Assembly: GCF_006874585.1 (NCBI RefSeq)
Contig: NZ_CP029763.1
Coordinates: 172,203-236,202, forward strand
DNA from: Sphingomonas sp. IC081
GTDB lineage: Bacteria; Pseudomonadota; Alphaproteobacteria; Sphingomonadales; Sphingomonadaceae
Direction of reading: 5' to 3'
Length of the DNA stretch: 64,000 bases
A program made the translations under genes and the position numbers. The notes under the pieces are model-generated. The model was not told the DNA's origin, ran no database searches, and saw nothing but the letters and a program-made list of their open reading frames with translations. Positions 8,116 to 16,992 of the stretch are shown piece after piece (position 1 is the first letter of the stretch; the number at the start of each line of letters is the position of its first letter).

Positions 8116-10494
8116 ATGATTTCACGTCCGGGCCGGATTCTCTACATGATGGGCGCGTCCATTTGGGCGCTCACCGCCACTTCCGCTTTCGCCCAGTCTT
8201 CCTCCACGGATGACGCCGCGCCGGAAGCCGCTGCCCCGGCCCAAACCGAGGCCGCTCCCGCTGCAGCGTCGGTCGAGCAGGCATCGCCGGTTGCCGACGC
8301 CCCGGCGGAAACGGCGGACGGAACCGAAATCATCGTCACCGCCGACAAGCGAGCCACCAGCATCCAGCGCGTTCCCATCGCCGTTACGGCTCTCACCGGC
8401 GAAGACCTCGCCCAGCGCGGCGTTATGGACGTCTCGTCCTTGGCGCCGCAGATTCCGAGCTTCAACTTCGGCGCGTCTTTCGGCGTCTTGAAGCTGGCAG
8501 TCAGGGGCATCGGCTTCAGCAACCAGGCGACAGGCGCCGAGAGCAGCGTCGCCTTCAACTTGAATGACGTCTATGTATCGCGTCCCGCCGCTCAGGTTGG
8601 CCAGATGTATGATATCGCGCAGGTCGAAGTGCTTCGCGGCCCACAAGGCACACTCTACGGACGCAATGCGACCGGGGGCGCGATCAACATCTACTCCGCA
8701 CGGCCAGGAGCCGAGTGGGGCGGCTTCGCGCAACTCACCGTCGGCAACTATAACCAGATCGTGACAGAAGCCGCGGCGGGTGGCCCTGTCACCGATACGC
8801 TGGGCGTCCGGCTCGCCTTCACGAGCGAAGATCGGGATGGCTACGGCAAGAATGTTGTAACGGGCAACGATATCGACGATGAGAAATCGCGCGCGGCCCG
8901 GTTGACGCTCGAGTGGAAACCGACCTCGAACTTCAGCATGGCCTTGATCGGCGACATCCAGCGTGTGCGGAACCACTCGGGTGGCCAGCACGATATCGTG
9001 CAGCGCGGGCTCACCGGTGAGCCGGGGACTTCGGGCCTGCCGCTCATCGGTGTCCAGCTCGGAGGCAGGACAAGCGACCAGGTCAGTTACGATATTATTT
9101 CGGATATCGATCCCCAATATACGAGGCGCGGCGGGGGACTGACGCTCGACGCGAAGCTGGAGGCGGGCGATTTCACCTTCCGATCGATCACGGCCTGGCG
9201 TCACAGCCTCTACAAACTGATCAGCGACGTCGATGGCACCGATGCACCGGTCTCGTCGATCGTTTACCGGGAAAGGTCGGACACATACTCCCAGGAGTTC
9301 AACGTAAACTATAGCCGAGACCGCCTCTCTGTGACGGCGGGCGTCTATGGCTTCATAGAAAATCTGGATGGGCTCTTCGCTGACCCTTCGAATCCTGTCC
9401 TGGTCGGGGCGCCCTATGATCCGAACAGCGAGTTCATCTCCTATTTCGCGGCCGGCGGCCATCTGGTGAACCACGCCTTTGCAGGCTATGTGCAGGGGTC
9501 TTACGAGCTTACCGACCGCCTGACCCTGATAGTTGGGGCACGCTACAGCACCGAGAAGAAGAAGGATGACGATCTCTACACCGACTTCGTGACCGATGTG
9601 AAATGGCTTGAGCCAGCAAGCATTTGGGATCCCAATCCGCCGTTCTCCGGCCCGTTCACTCAATCCAGGCGCTGGAACTCCTTCACGCCGAAAATCGGCG
9701 TCAACTTCCAGGCCGACCCGTCAACCTTGCTCTATGGCTCGATCTCGAAGGGCTTCAAGGCCGGCCTGTTCAACCTCGGCGGAACACAGGTCATTCCCAC
9801 GGATACGGGCGTGACGCTCAGCAACCCCCCGGTGCAGCCCGAAACGGTTTGGGCCTATGAGGCCGGCCTGAAAACGCGGCTGCTGAACAATCGGCTTCGC
9901 CTGAACCTGGCCGGATTTTACTATGACTATTCAGACCTTCAGCTTTCAAAGGTTCAAGGCACTCTTGTTGCGCTGACGAATGCAGCGTCTGCCCGAATCT
10001 ACGGCCTAGAAGCCGAGACCGAATATACGTCGCCCGATGATCTGTTTCGCATCAACTTGAGCGCGAGTTGGTTACATGCGCGCTTTACCGACTTCCGGAA
10101 CACCGATGTGGGACGCCTGGGGCTCGGCGAGCTGGACCTGAAAGGGAACAAGCTTCCACAGGCACCTGACTTCACGGTCAGCGGCGGCATTGAATTCGGC
10201 ATTCCGGCTGCGCGCGGACGAATTGTGCCACGCGCCCAGGCCAACTACACGTCGAGAATTTATTTCGACGAGTTCAACGTAAGGCCGATTTCGCAGGCAC
10301 CCTATGCCAAGGTAGACCTCTCGCTCGCGTATGAGGATGAGCGCGGCTTCTCAATCACCGGCTTCGTCAACAATCTCACCAACAAGCTTACGATCGATAC
10401 GGCTTACCAGTCGTCGGAGATTCTGGGACATCCGGTCGGCGGCTTCCTTGCCCCGCCGCGGACCTATGGCGTACGGCTCCGTTACTCATTCTGA
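8116..10494 (+). CDS. TonB-dependent outer-membrane receptor 1
   Basis: 792-aa outer-membrane gated porin for uptake of a bulky or scarce ligand, powered by TonB-ExbBD. It has a signal peptide (residues 1-26, ending in AFAQ), then a low-complexity Ala/Pro/Glu linker and the TonB box (EIIVTADKR). The plug domain follows (RVPIAVTALTGEDL; VEVLRGPQGTLYGRNATGGAINI), then a 22-strand barrel with the usual C-terminal aromatic residue (LRYSF). The ribosome site GGGGAGAGAG precedes the ATG. It is closely related to the receptor at 16993-19338, including an identical first 30 residues and near-identical leader DNA. In sphingomonads such receptors often accompany aromatic-degradation genes; the ligand here is unknown. 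Confidence 0.93.
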   Translation: MISRPGRILYMMGASIWALTATSAFAQSSSTDDAAPEAAAPAQTEAAPAAASVEQASPVADAPAETADGTEIIVTADKRATSIQRVPIAVTALTGEDLAQRGVMDVSSLAPQIPSFNFGASFGVLKLAVRGIGFSNQATGAESSVAFNLNDVYVSRPAAQVGQMYDIAQVEVLRGPQGTLYGRNATGGAINIYSARPGAEWGGFAQLTVGNYNQIVTEAAAGGPVTDTLGVRLAFTSEDRDGYGKNVVTGNDIDDEKSRAARLTLEWKPTSNFSMALIGDIQRVRNHSGGQHDIVQRGLTGEPGTSGLPLIGVQLGGRTSDQVSYDIISDIDPQYTRRGGGLTLDAKLEAGDFTFRSITAWRHSLYKLISDVDGTDAPVSSIVYRERSDTYSQEFNVNYSRDRLSVTAGVYGFIENLDGLFADPSNPVLVGAPYDPNSEFISYFAAGGHLVNHAFAGYVQGSYELTDRLTLIVGARYSTEKKKDDDLYTDFVTDVKWLEPASIWDPNPPFSGPFTQSRRWNSFTPKIGVNFQADPSTLLYGSISKGFKAGLFNLGGTQVIPTDTGVTLSNPPVQPETVWAYEAGLKTRLLNNRLRLNLAGFYYDYSDLQLSKVQGTLVALTNAASARIYGLEAETEYTSPDDLFRINLSASWLHARFTDFRNTDVGRLGLGELDLKGNKLPQAPDFTVSGGIEFGIPAARGRIVPRAQANYTSRIYFDEFNVRPISQAPYAKVDLSLAYEDERGFSITGFVNNLTNKLTIDTAYQSSEILGHPVGGFLAPPRTYGVRLRYSF

Positions 10495-10840
10495 CATCCG
10501 GAGGAACAGGGGCGATCATGGCCAGTTCACGGCGTATTTGCAGCTTGCTCGACTGGTTGGAGGCCCAGTCGCAGCAATCTCGGCCACGAAGGCTGCACCT
10601 GCGCGGATGGCGGTATCGGCGCGAGGCTCCGCCAGAGCGGGCGTGCACCGCACAAGAAATCGACGCTCGAACGCCGCGGCACCGTGAACGATTACATCGC
10701 CACATCCACGGCGCGGCGACCCTATTCGATTTATGACCGGATACGTCTTGATGCCCGTGTCAGGATCGATAACTGCCCCCGGCGCGCGCCTCGATGTCAT
10801 CGAACGATGTAGTACGAGGGCTGGCCAAGACAGGGTGCAG
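10495..10840. other. Intergenic stretch without a recognised gene
   Basis: 346 bases between the convergent TonB receptor and TetR genes. Short open frames exist on both strands (for example 10518-10736 plus), but none has recognisable motifs. GGAGG at 10500 is followed by an ATG at 10518 at poor spacing. I see no clear terminator hairpin with a T-run. Confidence 0.4.
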
Positions 10841-11416
10841 CTATTCTTTTGGAACCGTGAACTCCGTCAAAATCTGGATGAGGTCTTTGATATTCTTGAA
10901 CCGCGTTTGGCCGAGCTCCGCCAGCCATGCTCCGTCGACGGCCAATCGAACGATCTGAAGAACAGGGCCTGCATCTGTCGAAGCGTGTCGCTTCAGCCTC
11001 TTGTCCAACCATCCGTACCAACGGCCGTTCAAAGCGTTGTCATGAACGAGCGAACCCATGAGACCTGCCCAGATAAGACGGTCATGTTCATCCATGCTGA
11101 GGGCCAGGTTCACGTAGCTTCGTGTGAAGCGGCCATGTTCCATCGGATCACGCGCCATATCATCGTCAATGCGTCGATCCAAACGCTCAAGGAGTTCGTC
11201 GAACATCGCGAAGACCAACGCTTGTCGGTTCGGAAAATGATGGAAAAGGCCGCCCTTCGTCACCCCGGCAGCCCGTGCGACGGCAGCTACCGTCGCGGCA
11301 CCCAGTCCTTCGTCCGCCGCGATCTTCGCCGTCTGTTCAAGCAAAGCTTGTCGAACACGCGCTGGATCTTTCCCGCGACGAACGTCAGACCCTCTGCCAC
11401 TTCCGTTCTTATCCAA
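10841..11416 (-). CDS. TetR-family transcriptional regulator
   Basis: About 191 aa. The N-terminal helix-turn-helix is in TVAAVARAAGVTKGGLFHHF; the C-terminal ligand domain resembles the TetR_C_6/AcrR-like group. I choose the TTG at 11416 because a perfect GGAGG (11423-11427) lies 6 bases upstream. The first ATG of the longer open frame (11491) falls inside a palindromic operator and adds 25 residues unlike any TetR N-terminus. It is transcribed divergently from the MFS gene at 11676 across that operator, the classic arrangement of a local repressor controlling itself and a transporter. It may also control the Rieske oxygenase gene downstream of the MFS gene. Confidence 0.85.
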   Translation of the reverse strand: MDKNGSGRGSDVRRGKDPARVRQALLEQTAKIAADEGLGAATVAAVARAAGVTKGGLFHHFPNRQALVFAMFDELLERLDRRIDDDMARDPMEHGRFTRSYVNLALSMDEHDRLIWAGLMGSLVHDNALNGRWYGWLDKRLKRHASTDAGPVLQIVRLAVDGAWLAELGQTRFKNIKDLIQILTEFTVPKE

Positions 11417-11484
11417 AAGAAACCTCCATGCGGCGGCGGATGGGACCGCCACTTCGCGCCAATATGCGGCGCTTCCTTGAATTT

Positions 11485-11512
11485 GCAACATACCGACCGG
11501 AAGGTATGTTGC
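11485..11512. promoter_or_regulatory. Palindromic TetR operator
   Basis: A perfect inverted repeat with 10-base arms GCAACATACC and GGTATGTTGC separated by 8 bases (GACCGGAA). It lies in the divergent region between the TetR gene (start 11416) and the MFS gene (start 11676). The arm sequence with its ACATACC core is typical of AcrR/TetR operators. Assignment to the adjacent repressor is inference but strong by position. Confidence 0.75.
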
Positions 11513-11675
11513 CTAGCTACGTGCTGCTATGGTAGTATCTGGTCACAAACTAGGAGTCGCGGCGGCAAAGACATTGGCGCCAGCGCTTCGTCAGATGGAG
11601 AGGCGATGACGCTTGCCACCAACGACGGGCGTCTGCGCGGGAACAATGGCAGTCTCCAGGATAGAGATTTCGGAA

Positions 11676-12866
11676 ATGAGACTGTTTATGCAGCGGCGTA
11701 GCTATGGACAAATAAGAATTACAGTAGCCGGCGCACTCATGTATTGCGCGGGGACAACGATTTTCTACTTTGTTCCGGCCTATCTGGGAGGCATCGAGCG
11801 CAAGTTCGGAGTGTCGCCCACGGACCTGGGCCTTCTGTCGGCAGCGGAATTATGGGCGATTGCTTGTGCATCGGCCATCGGCCCTCTGTGGATCAGCCGC
11901 TTCGACTGGCGTGCTCTTGCATGCTTCGGAGCTTTATCAGCACTGGCCGGTCATACAGCGAGTCTATTTGTAAGCAGCTTCGACTTCCTTCTCGCGATAC
12001 GCGTCGCAACAGGTTTCTTTGGCGAAGGCGTGCTTCTGGCGCTCAGCTATGCAACGCTTGGCCATAGCCGCAATTTCGAACGCTCGTTCAGTATCACTTA
12101 TGGCGTGGCAATCTTGCTTGGAATAGCCGGGCTGTCCGCCAGCCCCGAACTCGATCGTTACCTGGGAACGATTAGTGTACTCGCCATCCTCGCAGTGGCG
12201 TCTTTGGCGACCTTTGCCGCTGGATTTATCGTCCCATCCGGGCCGAAAACCGCTACGGTTGTAGATACGCCGGACCTTCCAGCGACGGAGTCTGCTCGGC
12301 GGCCAAGTATGGGAGCACTGGCCTTGGCCGCGCAGGGCATTTGGTATGCCGGGGCTGGAGGCTTCTGGTCCTTCTCCGAACAGATCGCGGCAACCAATGG
12401 CTTCACCGGTTCGCAGATCGCGCGCGCGCTTGGCGTCGGCACCGCGGGCGCGATCTTAGGGTCACTTCTAGTGTTGGTTGTGAGTAAAAAAATTGGAAGC
12501 ACGGTCATAATTGTTGCTTCAACCGCGATCATGGGTGCTGCGATATTAGCATTTGTGTTGTCGCAGCAGCTCATGCTGTCATCCTTTTTCCTGGTCATGT
12601 TTAATATGTGCTGTGCGATCGGTACGATCTACATCACTGGCGCCATTTGTGCATCTGACGACACTGGACGGATTGCCGCTCTCGTTCCGGCATTTCAGGT
12701 TGGCGGGATGGCTATCGGTACCGCGACACTCGGCTATTTGATCAATGACTTTGGAATTGGTGCAGGGCCTTGGATGACAAGCGCATGCTTCATTGTGTCA
12801 ATAGCAATATATCTCGTCGCACGGGGACGCATGTCGTGGGGAGGAGCACCACGCCTCCGAGGGTGA
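11676..12866 (+). CDS. MFS transporter 1 (paralogue of the one at 14619)
   Basis: About 396-aa inner-membrane permease with 12 predicted helices and a hydrophilic central loop near residues 190-215. It is clearly homologous to the MFS protein at 14619-15782 (GALMYCAGTTIFYFVPAYL here against GALLYCSASLIFYIVPAFL there). The open frame begins at 11613. The ATG at 11676 has AGGATAGAG upstream and fits the paralogue's N-terminus better; the ATG at 11688 is also possible. It lies between the TetR operator and the Rieske alpha subunit in the same direction, so transporter and oxygenase are probably co-regulated, importing the substrate or exporting a product. Confidence 0.85.
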   Translation: MRLFMQRRSYGQIRITVAGALMYCAGTTIFYFVPAYLGGIERKFGVSPTDLGLLSAAELWAIACASAIGPLWISRFDWRALACFGALSALAGHTASLFVSSFDFLLAIRVATGFFGEGVLLALSYATLGHSRNFERSFSITYGVAILLGIAGLSASPELDRYLGTISVLAILAVASLATFAAGFIVPSGPKTATVVDTPDLPATESARRPSMGALALAAQGIWYAGAGGFWSFSEQIAATNGFTGSQIARALGVGTAGAILGSLLVLVVSKKIGSTVIIVASTAIMGAAILAFVLSQQLMLSSFFLVMFNMCCAIGTIYITGAICASDDTGRIAALVPAFQVGGMAIGTATLGYLINDFGIGAGPWMTSACFIVSIAIYLVARGRMSWGGAPRLRG

Positions 12867-12924
12867 ATACTTTATAATTTCCATGAGACTCTAGTTACTC
12901 GCCTGATAGTTAAAGGAATTAATT

Positions 12925-14172
12925 ATGGCATCTACACAATTTTCATTCTCGTCAGCGCAAGAAGCAGTCGATCCACGCGGTGTGATCAAGAACGCCGTCG
13001 AAAGTGGCAAGACGCTTCCCTCGAGCTGGTATTCCGATGAAGATATCTTCCAACGCGAGCAACGGACGATATTCCGTCGTGCCTGGGAATATGTGGGTCA
13101 CAAAGGACGGGTCGGTCGAGCAGGAGACTATTTCACCTGTGAGGTCGGCGGCGTGCCACTCGTCATCGTTTGCGGTAATGATAATAAAGTACGGGCCTTC
13201 CATAATATTTGCCGGCATCGGCATCATCCCGTGGCCAATGGTAGTGGCAATCAGGGGCTCCTGATCTGTAACTATCATGCCTGGACGTATGAGCTTGACG
13301 GCTCGCTCAGGGCCGCACCGAGAAGCAGGGAAAACCCCTCGTTCGATAAAAGTCAGCAGTGCCTGAAGCAGGCGTCGGTAGCGTTTCTCGGGGACATGGT
13401 TTTCGTCAATCCGATGGAGGACGCGCCTAGTCTCAGCACGGCCTTGGGGCCAATCGAGCAGTTGGTCCAAACTCGCAAGTTTCCAATGGAGACTGCCCGG
13501 TTCCGGGCGCGCCGATCAATTGAATTCAACGCGAACTGGAAGATCGTGTGGGACAATAATTGCGAATGCTATCACTGCCCCACGGTGCATCCCGCGTGGT
13601 ATCGCAGCTCGCGTTTGGATCCCAAGCACATGTATACCTATCCCGTCGGTCCGCTCCAGATCGAGGGCACGCTGGATCTTCAGGAAGGCTCCCCGCCCGA
13701 TTACGTATTTTTCGCTTGGCCAACGATCTGCTTTATGAGCTCTGGCGGTCAAGGCGCCCTTCCCGAAACCGTGATCGCAAACGAACCGGGCACTGGCGCA
13801 AGCAGTAAAGACCTTCTGCCAGGCTTCGTCGCATATCGGATCCATGCGCTGGGTGTTCGCCAAACGCGGATCGAGTTTGATGTCTACACCGTCAACGACC
13901 TAACCGAAGAACAGGCCGACGAATGGTTGCAGATGATCGTGAAGATACTGTCGGAAGACCGTGAAGTATGCGAAGGGGTGCAAAGAGGACATGACTCCGG
14001 TATTGCCGACATGGGAACCCTTCTGACCGCTATCGACAGTGAGTTCATGGCCCAGACATGGGAGAGATTGGTCTATCGGGCCGTGACGGACCCTGATGCC
14101 GGCCTGTATGATCCGATACTGGAACCATCGGAGAACGGCCCTGCGAACCTGTTAAGGTCTGGAGCAGCATAG
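12925..14172 (+). CDS. Rieske non-heme iron oxygenase, alpha subunit (GbcA/CntA-like)
   Basis: 415-aa terminal oxygenase. The Rieske [2Fe-2S] ligands are Cys96/His98 (CRH) and Cys115/His118 (CNYH). The mononuclear iron motif is ECYHCPTVH, with His217 and His222. The residue that bridges the two metal centres is Glu214 rather than the Asp of naphthalene- or biphenyl-type dioxygenases; Glu here is a hallmark of the glycine-betaine/carnitine oxygenase group (GbcA, CntA). No beta subunit, ferredoxin or reductase lies next to it, so it must borrow an electron donor, perhaps the ferredoxin and reductase at 23502-25060. It lies 58 bases after MFS 1. The substrate may be a quaternary amine, a demethylation target or an aromatic acid. 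Confidence 0.9.
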   Translation: MASTQFSFSSAQEAVDPRGVIKNAVESGKTLPSSWYSDEDIFQREQRTIFRRAWEYVGHKGRVGRAGDYFTCEVGGVPLVIVCGNDNKVRAFHNICRHRHHPVANGSGNQGLLICNYHAWTYELDGSLRAAPRSRENPSFDKSQQCLKQASVAFLGDMVFVNPMEDAPSLSTALGPIEQLVQTRKFPMETARFRARRSIEFNANWKIVWDNNCECYHCPTVHPAWYRSSRLDPKHMYTYPVGPLQIEGTLDLQEGSPPDYVFFAWPTICFMSSGGQGALPETVIANEPGTGASSKDLLPGFVAYRIHALGVRQTRIEFDVYTVNDLTEEQADEWLQMIVKILSEDREVCEGVQRGHDSGIADMGTLLTAIDSEFMAQTWERLVYRAVTDPDAGLYDPILEPSENGPANLLRSGAA

Positions 14173-14618
14173 TTCCGTTGGCTTGCACGGTCGGCGCTGA
14201 TGCCACCCAAGTTGCGCCCGATCGCCATCGTACGGGCGGATCGGGTCGAGTTCAAGGCGGCAATGCGCCGCGTGGGCGCCCACAAGCGCACCGCGCGGCG
14301 TTGCGCGCAATCGTGGTCGGACTGGTCTCCTTTACCCAGATCGGAAAGAATTGGCCGCTCCCAATCTGCATATGAGATTTCGGGCATCGTCGATGCCCAA
14401 CGCCAACCCGCTCGCGCGTAGCCAGATATCCGGCGCAACATATTCAACCGGCGTCTAACACACCTGCCAGCTCGCACCTGGTTGTAGCGTTTCCACACCA
14501 TCCAGACTGATGTTGCTCCGATGGGCAACTCGAGCCATCGTACCCTCCATTGCTGGCGCGACGACGCGAATTCCTATCCTATACCGTCTTTGCGCCTTGT
14601 CGTTGCTACGATGCGCCG
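14173..14618. other. Intergenic stretch between convergent Rieske and MFS 2 genes
   Basis: 446 bases with no recognised gene. It contains a compact hairpin at 14382-14398. Short open frames on both strands have no recognisable motifs. Because the flanking genes converge, this is likely a shared 3' region, possibly a junction between two halves of the duplicated island. Confidence 0.4.
14382..14398. terminator. Candidate hairpin between convergent genes
   Basis: GGGCATC and GATGCCC form a perfect 7-bp stem around a 3-base loop. There is no T-run on either strand, so if it terminates transcription it would act bidirectionally without a classic tail. It lies 210 bases after the Rieske gene stop. 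Confidence 0.35.
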
Positions 14619-15782
14619 TCAGGCTTCCTGTTTCAGCCGGAACTTCTGTATCGCGGTTGTGGTAAATAGAGCGAGCAAAACGGCCGCCAAGAAGCCTGTT
14701 ACGGCCCAAGGGACAGCGGCAATGCCCATGTCGCCAATGACGTGCCCGAGGATGAATGTGCCGAAAGCCATTCCGATCGTCTGGAACGCCGGCAGGAGAA
14801 CTGTAACTTTGCCGCTGGCATCGACAGCACACACCGCTGCGATCAAGAAGATCGTCCCGCTCGCCCACGAAATGTTGAACAGTGCTAGCTCAACCGTGAG
14901 CGTCGCAAATTCACCGGACTGAACCACGCCGAATACGAGCGCCGACATGGCCAGTGCGGATACGACCACAGGCCATCTTCGACCGAAGCGATCTCCCACA
15001 GTCATGGCAAAGAGCGTGCCGAGAATGGCAAGTCCGGTTCCAATGGCAATCGACGTTGCAACCTGTGCATCGGGAAGGCCGTTGCCCGCGGCAATCTGCC
15101 CCGTAAACGCCCAAAACCCTCCCGCGCCCGCAAACCACAAGGTCGGAGCGGCAAGGGTCAGTGCGATTAGGCCGCGTGATACTGGACGCGAGGCAGTGAT
15201 TTCCTGTTGGCTTTCCTCCGCGGAATTTCCGGACCCGGCCGGGAGGAATGAAGCGGCGACGAAGGACGCAGCAAATAGCACCGCCATGATCAGAAGGAGG
15301 CTGACGGTGCCCGACAGGCGGTCGAGCAGCGGACTGGCATAGATGAGAACCGTGCTTAGCACGAGCGTCGCGCCATAGGCGAGGCCAAAGGAGCGCTCCA
15401 CATGGCGGCTCTGTGCGAGTACGGGATAGCTCACCGCCAGGACCAGTCCTTCGCCGAACGCGCCGGTGAGAAGGCGGACGATGACCAATGTATCGAAATC
15501 CCGTACAAAAAGGCTTGCGACCTGCCCGATCAGCGCGATCGCGGCGCCCACCCTCGCGATCGTCCGCCAATTGAAGCGATTTATCCAGAGCGGACCCGTA
15601 AGCGAGGCGGCCGCTATCGCCCAGAACTCCATTGCGGAGAGCATGCCTAGCTGGGCCGGTGACGCGTCGTACAACCGGGCGATGCTGCGGAGAAACGCTG
15701 GAACAATATAGAAGATGAGGCTTGCGGAACAGTATAGCAGGGCGCCCGCTACGATGGCTCGATTTTGCTGTGCCTTGATCAT
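14619..15782 (-). CDS. MFS transporter 2 (paralogue of MFS 1)
   Basis: 387-aa inner-membrane permease with 12 predicted helices. The start chosen is the ATG at 15782 (MIKAQQNRAIVAGALLYC), preceded by AGGTAGAG; the upstream extension of the open frame is not membrane-protein-like. It aligns along its length with MFS 1 (SAMEFWAIAAASLTGPLWINRFNWR against SAAELWAIACASAIGPLWISRFDWR). The two point toward each other across the Rieske gene. It follows the TauD-type gene at 15998-16801 in the same direction, 215 bases apart, so a TauD-transporter pair is likely. The substrate is unknown. Confidence 0.87.
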   Translation of the reverse strand: MIKAQQNRAIVAGALLYCSASLIFYIVPAFLRSIARLYDASPAQLGMLSAMEFWAIAAASLTGPLWINRFNWRTIARVGAAIALIGQVASLFVRDFDTLVIVRLLTGAFGEGLVLAVSYPVLAQSRHVERSFGLAYGATLVLSTVLIYASPLLDRLSGTVSLLLIMAVLFAASFVAASFLPAGSGNSAEESQQEITASRPVSRGLIALTLAAPTLWFAGAGGFWAFTGQIAAGNGLPDAQVATSIAIGTGLAILGTLFAMTVGDRFGRRWPVVVSALAMSALVFGVVQSGEFATLTVELALFNISWASGTIFLIAAVCAVDASGKVTVLLPAFQTIGMAFGTFILGHVIGDMGIAAVPWAVTGFLAAVLLALFTTTAIQKFRLKQEA

Positions 15783-15997
15783 CGACTCTACCTGCACAAG
15801 GAGGCGGCAACCGCCTTCGAGGGAATGAATCCGCTGCACGACGGCAGAGGCGCTTACAGATCGGGCCGGCAAACTGGCACGCGGTCACCCAAAGGCTACG
15901 GGAGGCTGAGTAGCACTCCGCTCGCGAATGTGGAGGCGATCCGGCCAGGGAATCGCCTTCCTGTCAGCTCGATATTTTCAACAACGGGTCGAACGCA

Positions 15998-16801
15998 TCA
16001 ATAAGGCCGTTCCCCAAGCACGGTCGCTCGATTCATCGTGCGCCGGGCGGTGCCATAGTCGGCAATAGCGAAATGCTGGGTGCAGCGATTGTCCCACATC
16101 AGCAGGTCGCCTTCCGACCAGCGATGCCGGAACGTGAAATTTGGTTGCGAGCAATGTGCGTAGAGCCAGTTTAACAAGGGCGCGCTCTCCTCCACCGTCA
16201 TATTCTCAAAGTGACGCGTGAAGGTCGCATTGACATACAGAGACTTGCGTCCCGTCTCCGGATGCGTCCGCACGACGGGATGCACATTGCTCGGTAAATC
16301 GGCGGGATCCATATCGACGAGTGGTCCGAAGAGTTCGCCATCGTGAACGGCCTTCAGGCCATCCAGCACAGCTTTGAGCCCGGCGGAAAGCCTGTCATAG
16401 GCCAGATACTGATTTGCGAAAATGGTGTCGCCACCAGCCGGCGGCAGGAGCTTGGCAAGCAGCAACGAGGCCATCGGCGGCCGCTCTTCCATGGTCATAT
16501 CCGAGTGCCAGACGTCAGTCGTCGGCACGATATCACCATAATAATCGATCTCGATCACCGCTGGATGACCTTCGAGGCGCGCTTCGACAGTGGGCATGTA
16601 ATGAAGTTCGCCCCAGCGGGCCGCAAACGCTGCCTGTTGTTCCGGTGTGATATCCTGCTTGGGGTACACAAGCACGCAATATTCAAGGAACCAGGCCTTC
16701 AGCTGGCTCATGGTCGCATCATCGATCGGATTTCTCAAATCTATCCCGTTCACCTGAGCGCCAAGGCTGCCAGCGAGCGGTGTTACGCTGATCTCGTTCA
16801 T
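15998..16801 (-). CDS. TauD/TfdA-family 2-oxoglutarate-dependent dioxygenase 1
   Basis: 267-aa cytosolic Fe(II)/2-oxoglutarate enzyme. The facial triad is His99-x-Asp101 (VWHSDMT) and His243 (CTQHFAIADYG); Arg254 is placed to bind the 2-oxoglutarate carboxylate. HPVVRTHPETGRKSLYVN is the conserved core strand. The family hydroxylates carbons next to a heteroatom, cleaving sulfonates (TauD), phenoxyalkanoates (TfdA, RdpA, SdpA) or alkyl sulfates. I chose the ATG at 16801 because GGAGA precedes it; the frame opens five codons earlier. It lies between TonB receptor 2 and MFS 2 on the same strand. Family is sure; an aryloxy or sulfonated substrate is speculation. Confidence 0.92.
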   Translation of the reverse strand: MNEISVTPLAGSLGAQVNGIDLRNPIDDATMSQLKAWFLEYCVLVYPKQDITPEQQAAFAARWGELHYMPTVEARLEGHPAVIEIDYYGDIVPTTDVWHSDMTMEERPPMASLLLAKLLPPAGGDTIFANQYLAYDRLSAGLKAVLDGLKAVHDGELFGPLVDMDPADLPSNVHPVVRTHPETGRKSLYVNATFTRHFENMTVEESAPLLNWLYAHCSQPNFTFRHRWSEGDLLMWDNRCTQHFAIADYGTARRTMNRATVLGERPY

Positions 16802-16992
16802 AACGGTTTTCTCCATAACGCTATTATTCTGCCATTTTGACGTAGTTCTCGGACCTTCCTGATCCGGTCGATGCCCGTCGCTTCGGGGAAAATGTCATCA
16901 TCCTCGATTTCGTTCGCGACGCTTGTCGTGCTCCAAAGCAGTCAGCCGAGTCTCGCGCTGCGCGATCCAGCAGCTGATGGGCTTTTCTGAGG

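Noticed and set aside
8122..9663. 513-residue open frame antisense to TonB receptor 1
   Set aside because: It lies entirely within a clear receptor gene, is Arg/Ile-rich without motifs, and a shorter equivalent antisense frame exists in the paralogue. Long antisense frames are expected in GC-rich coding DNA.
10516..10800. Minus-strand frame resembling a dehydrogenase fragment
   Set aside because: Resemblance is vague, with no cofactor or active-site motif.
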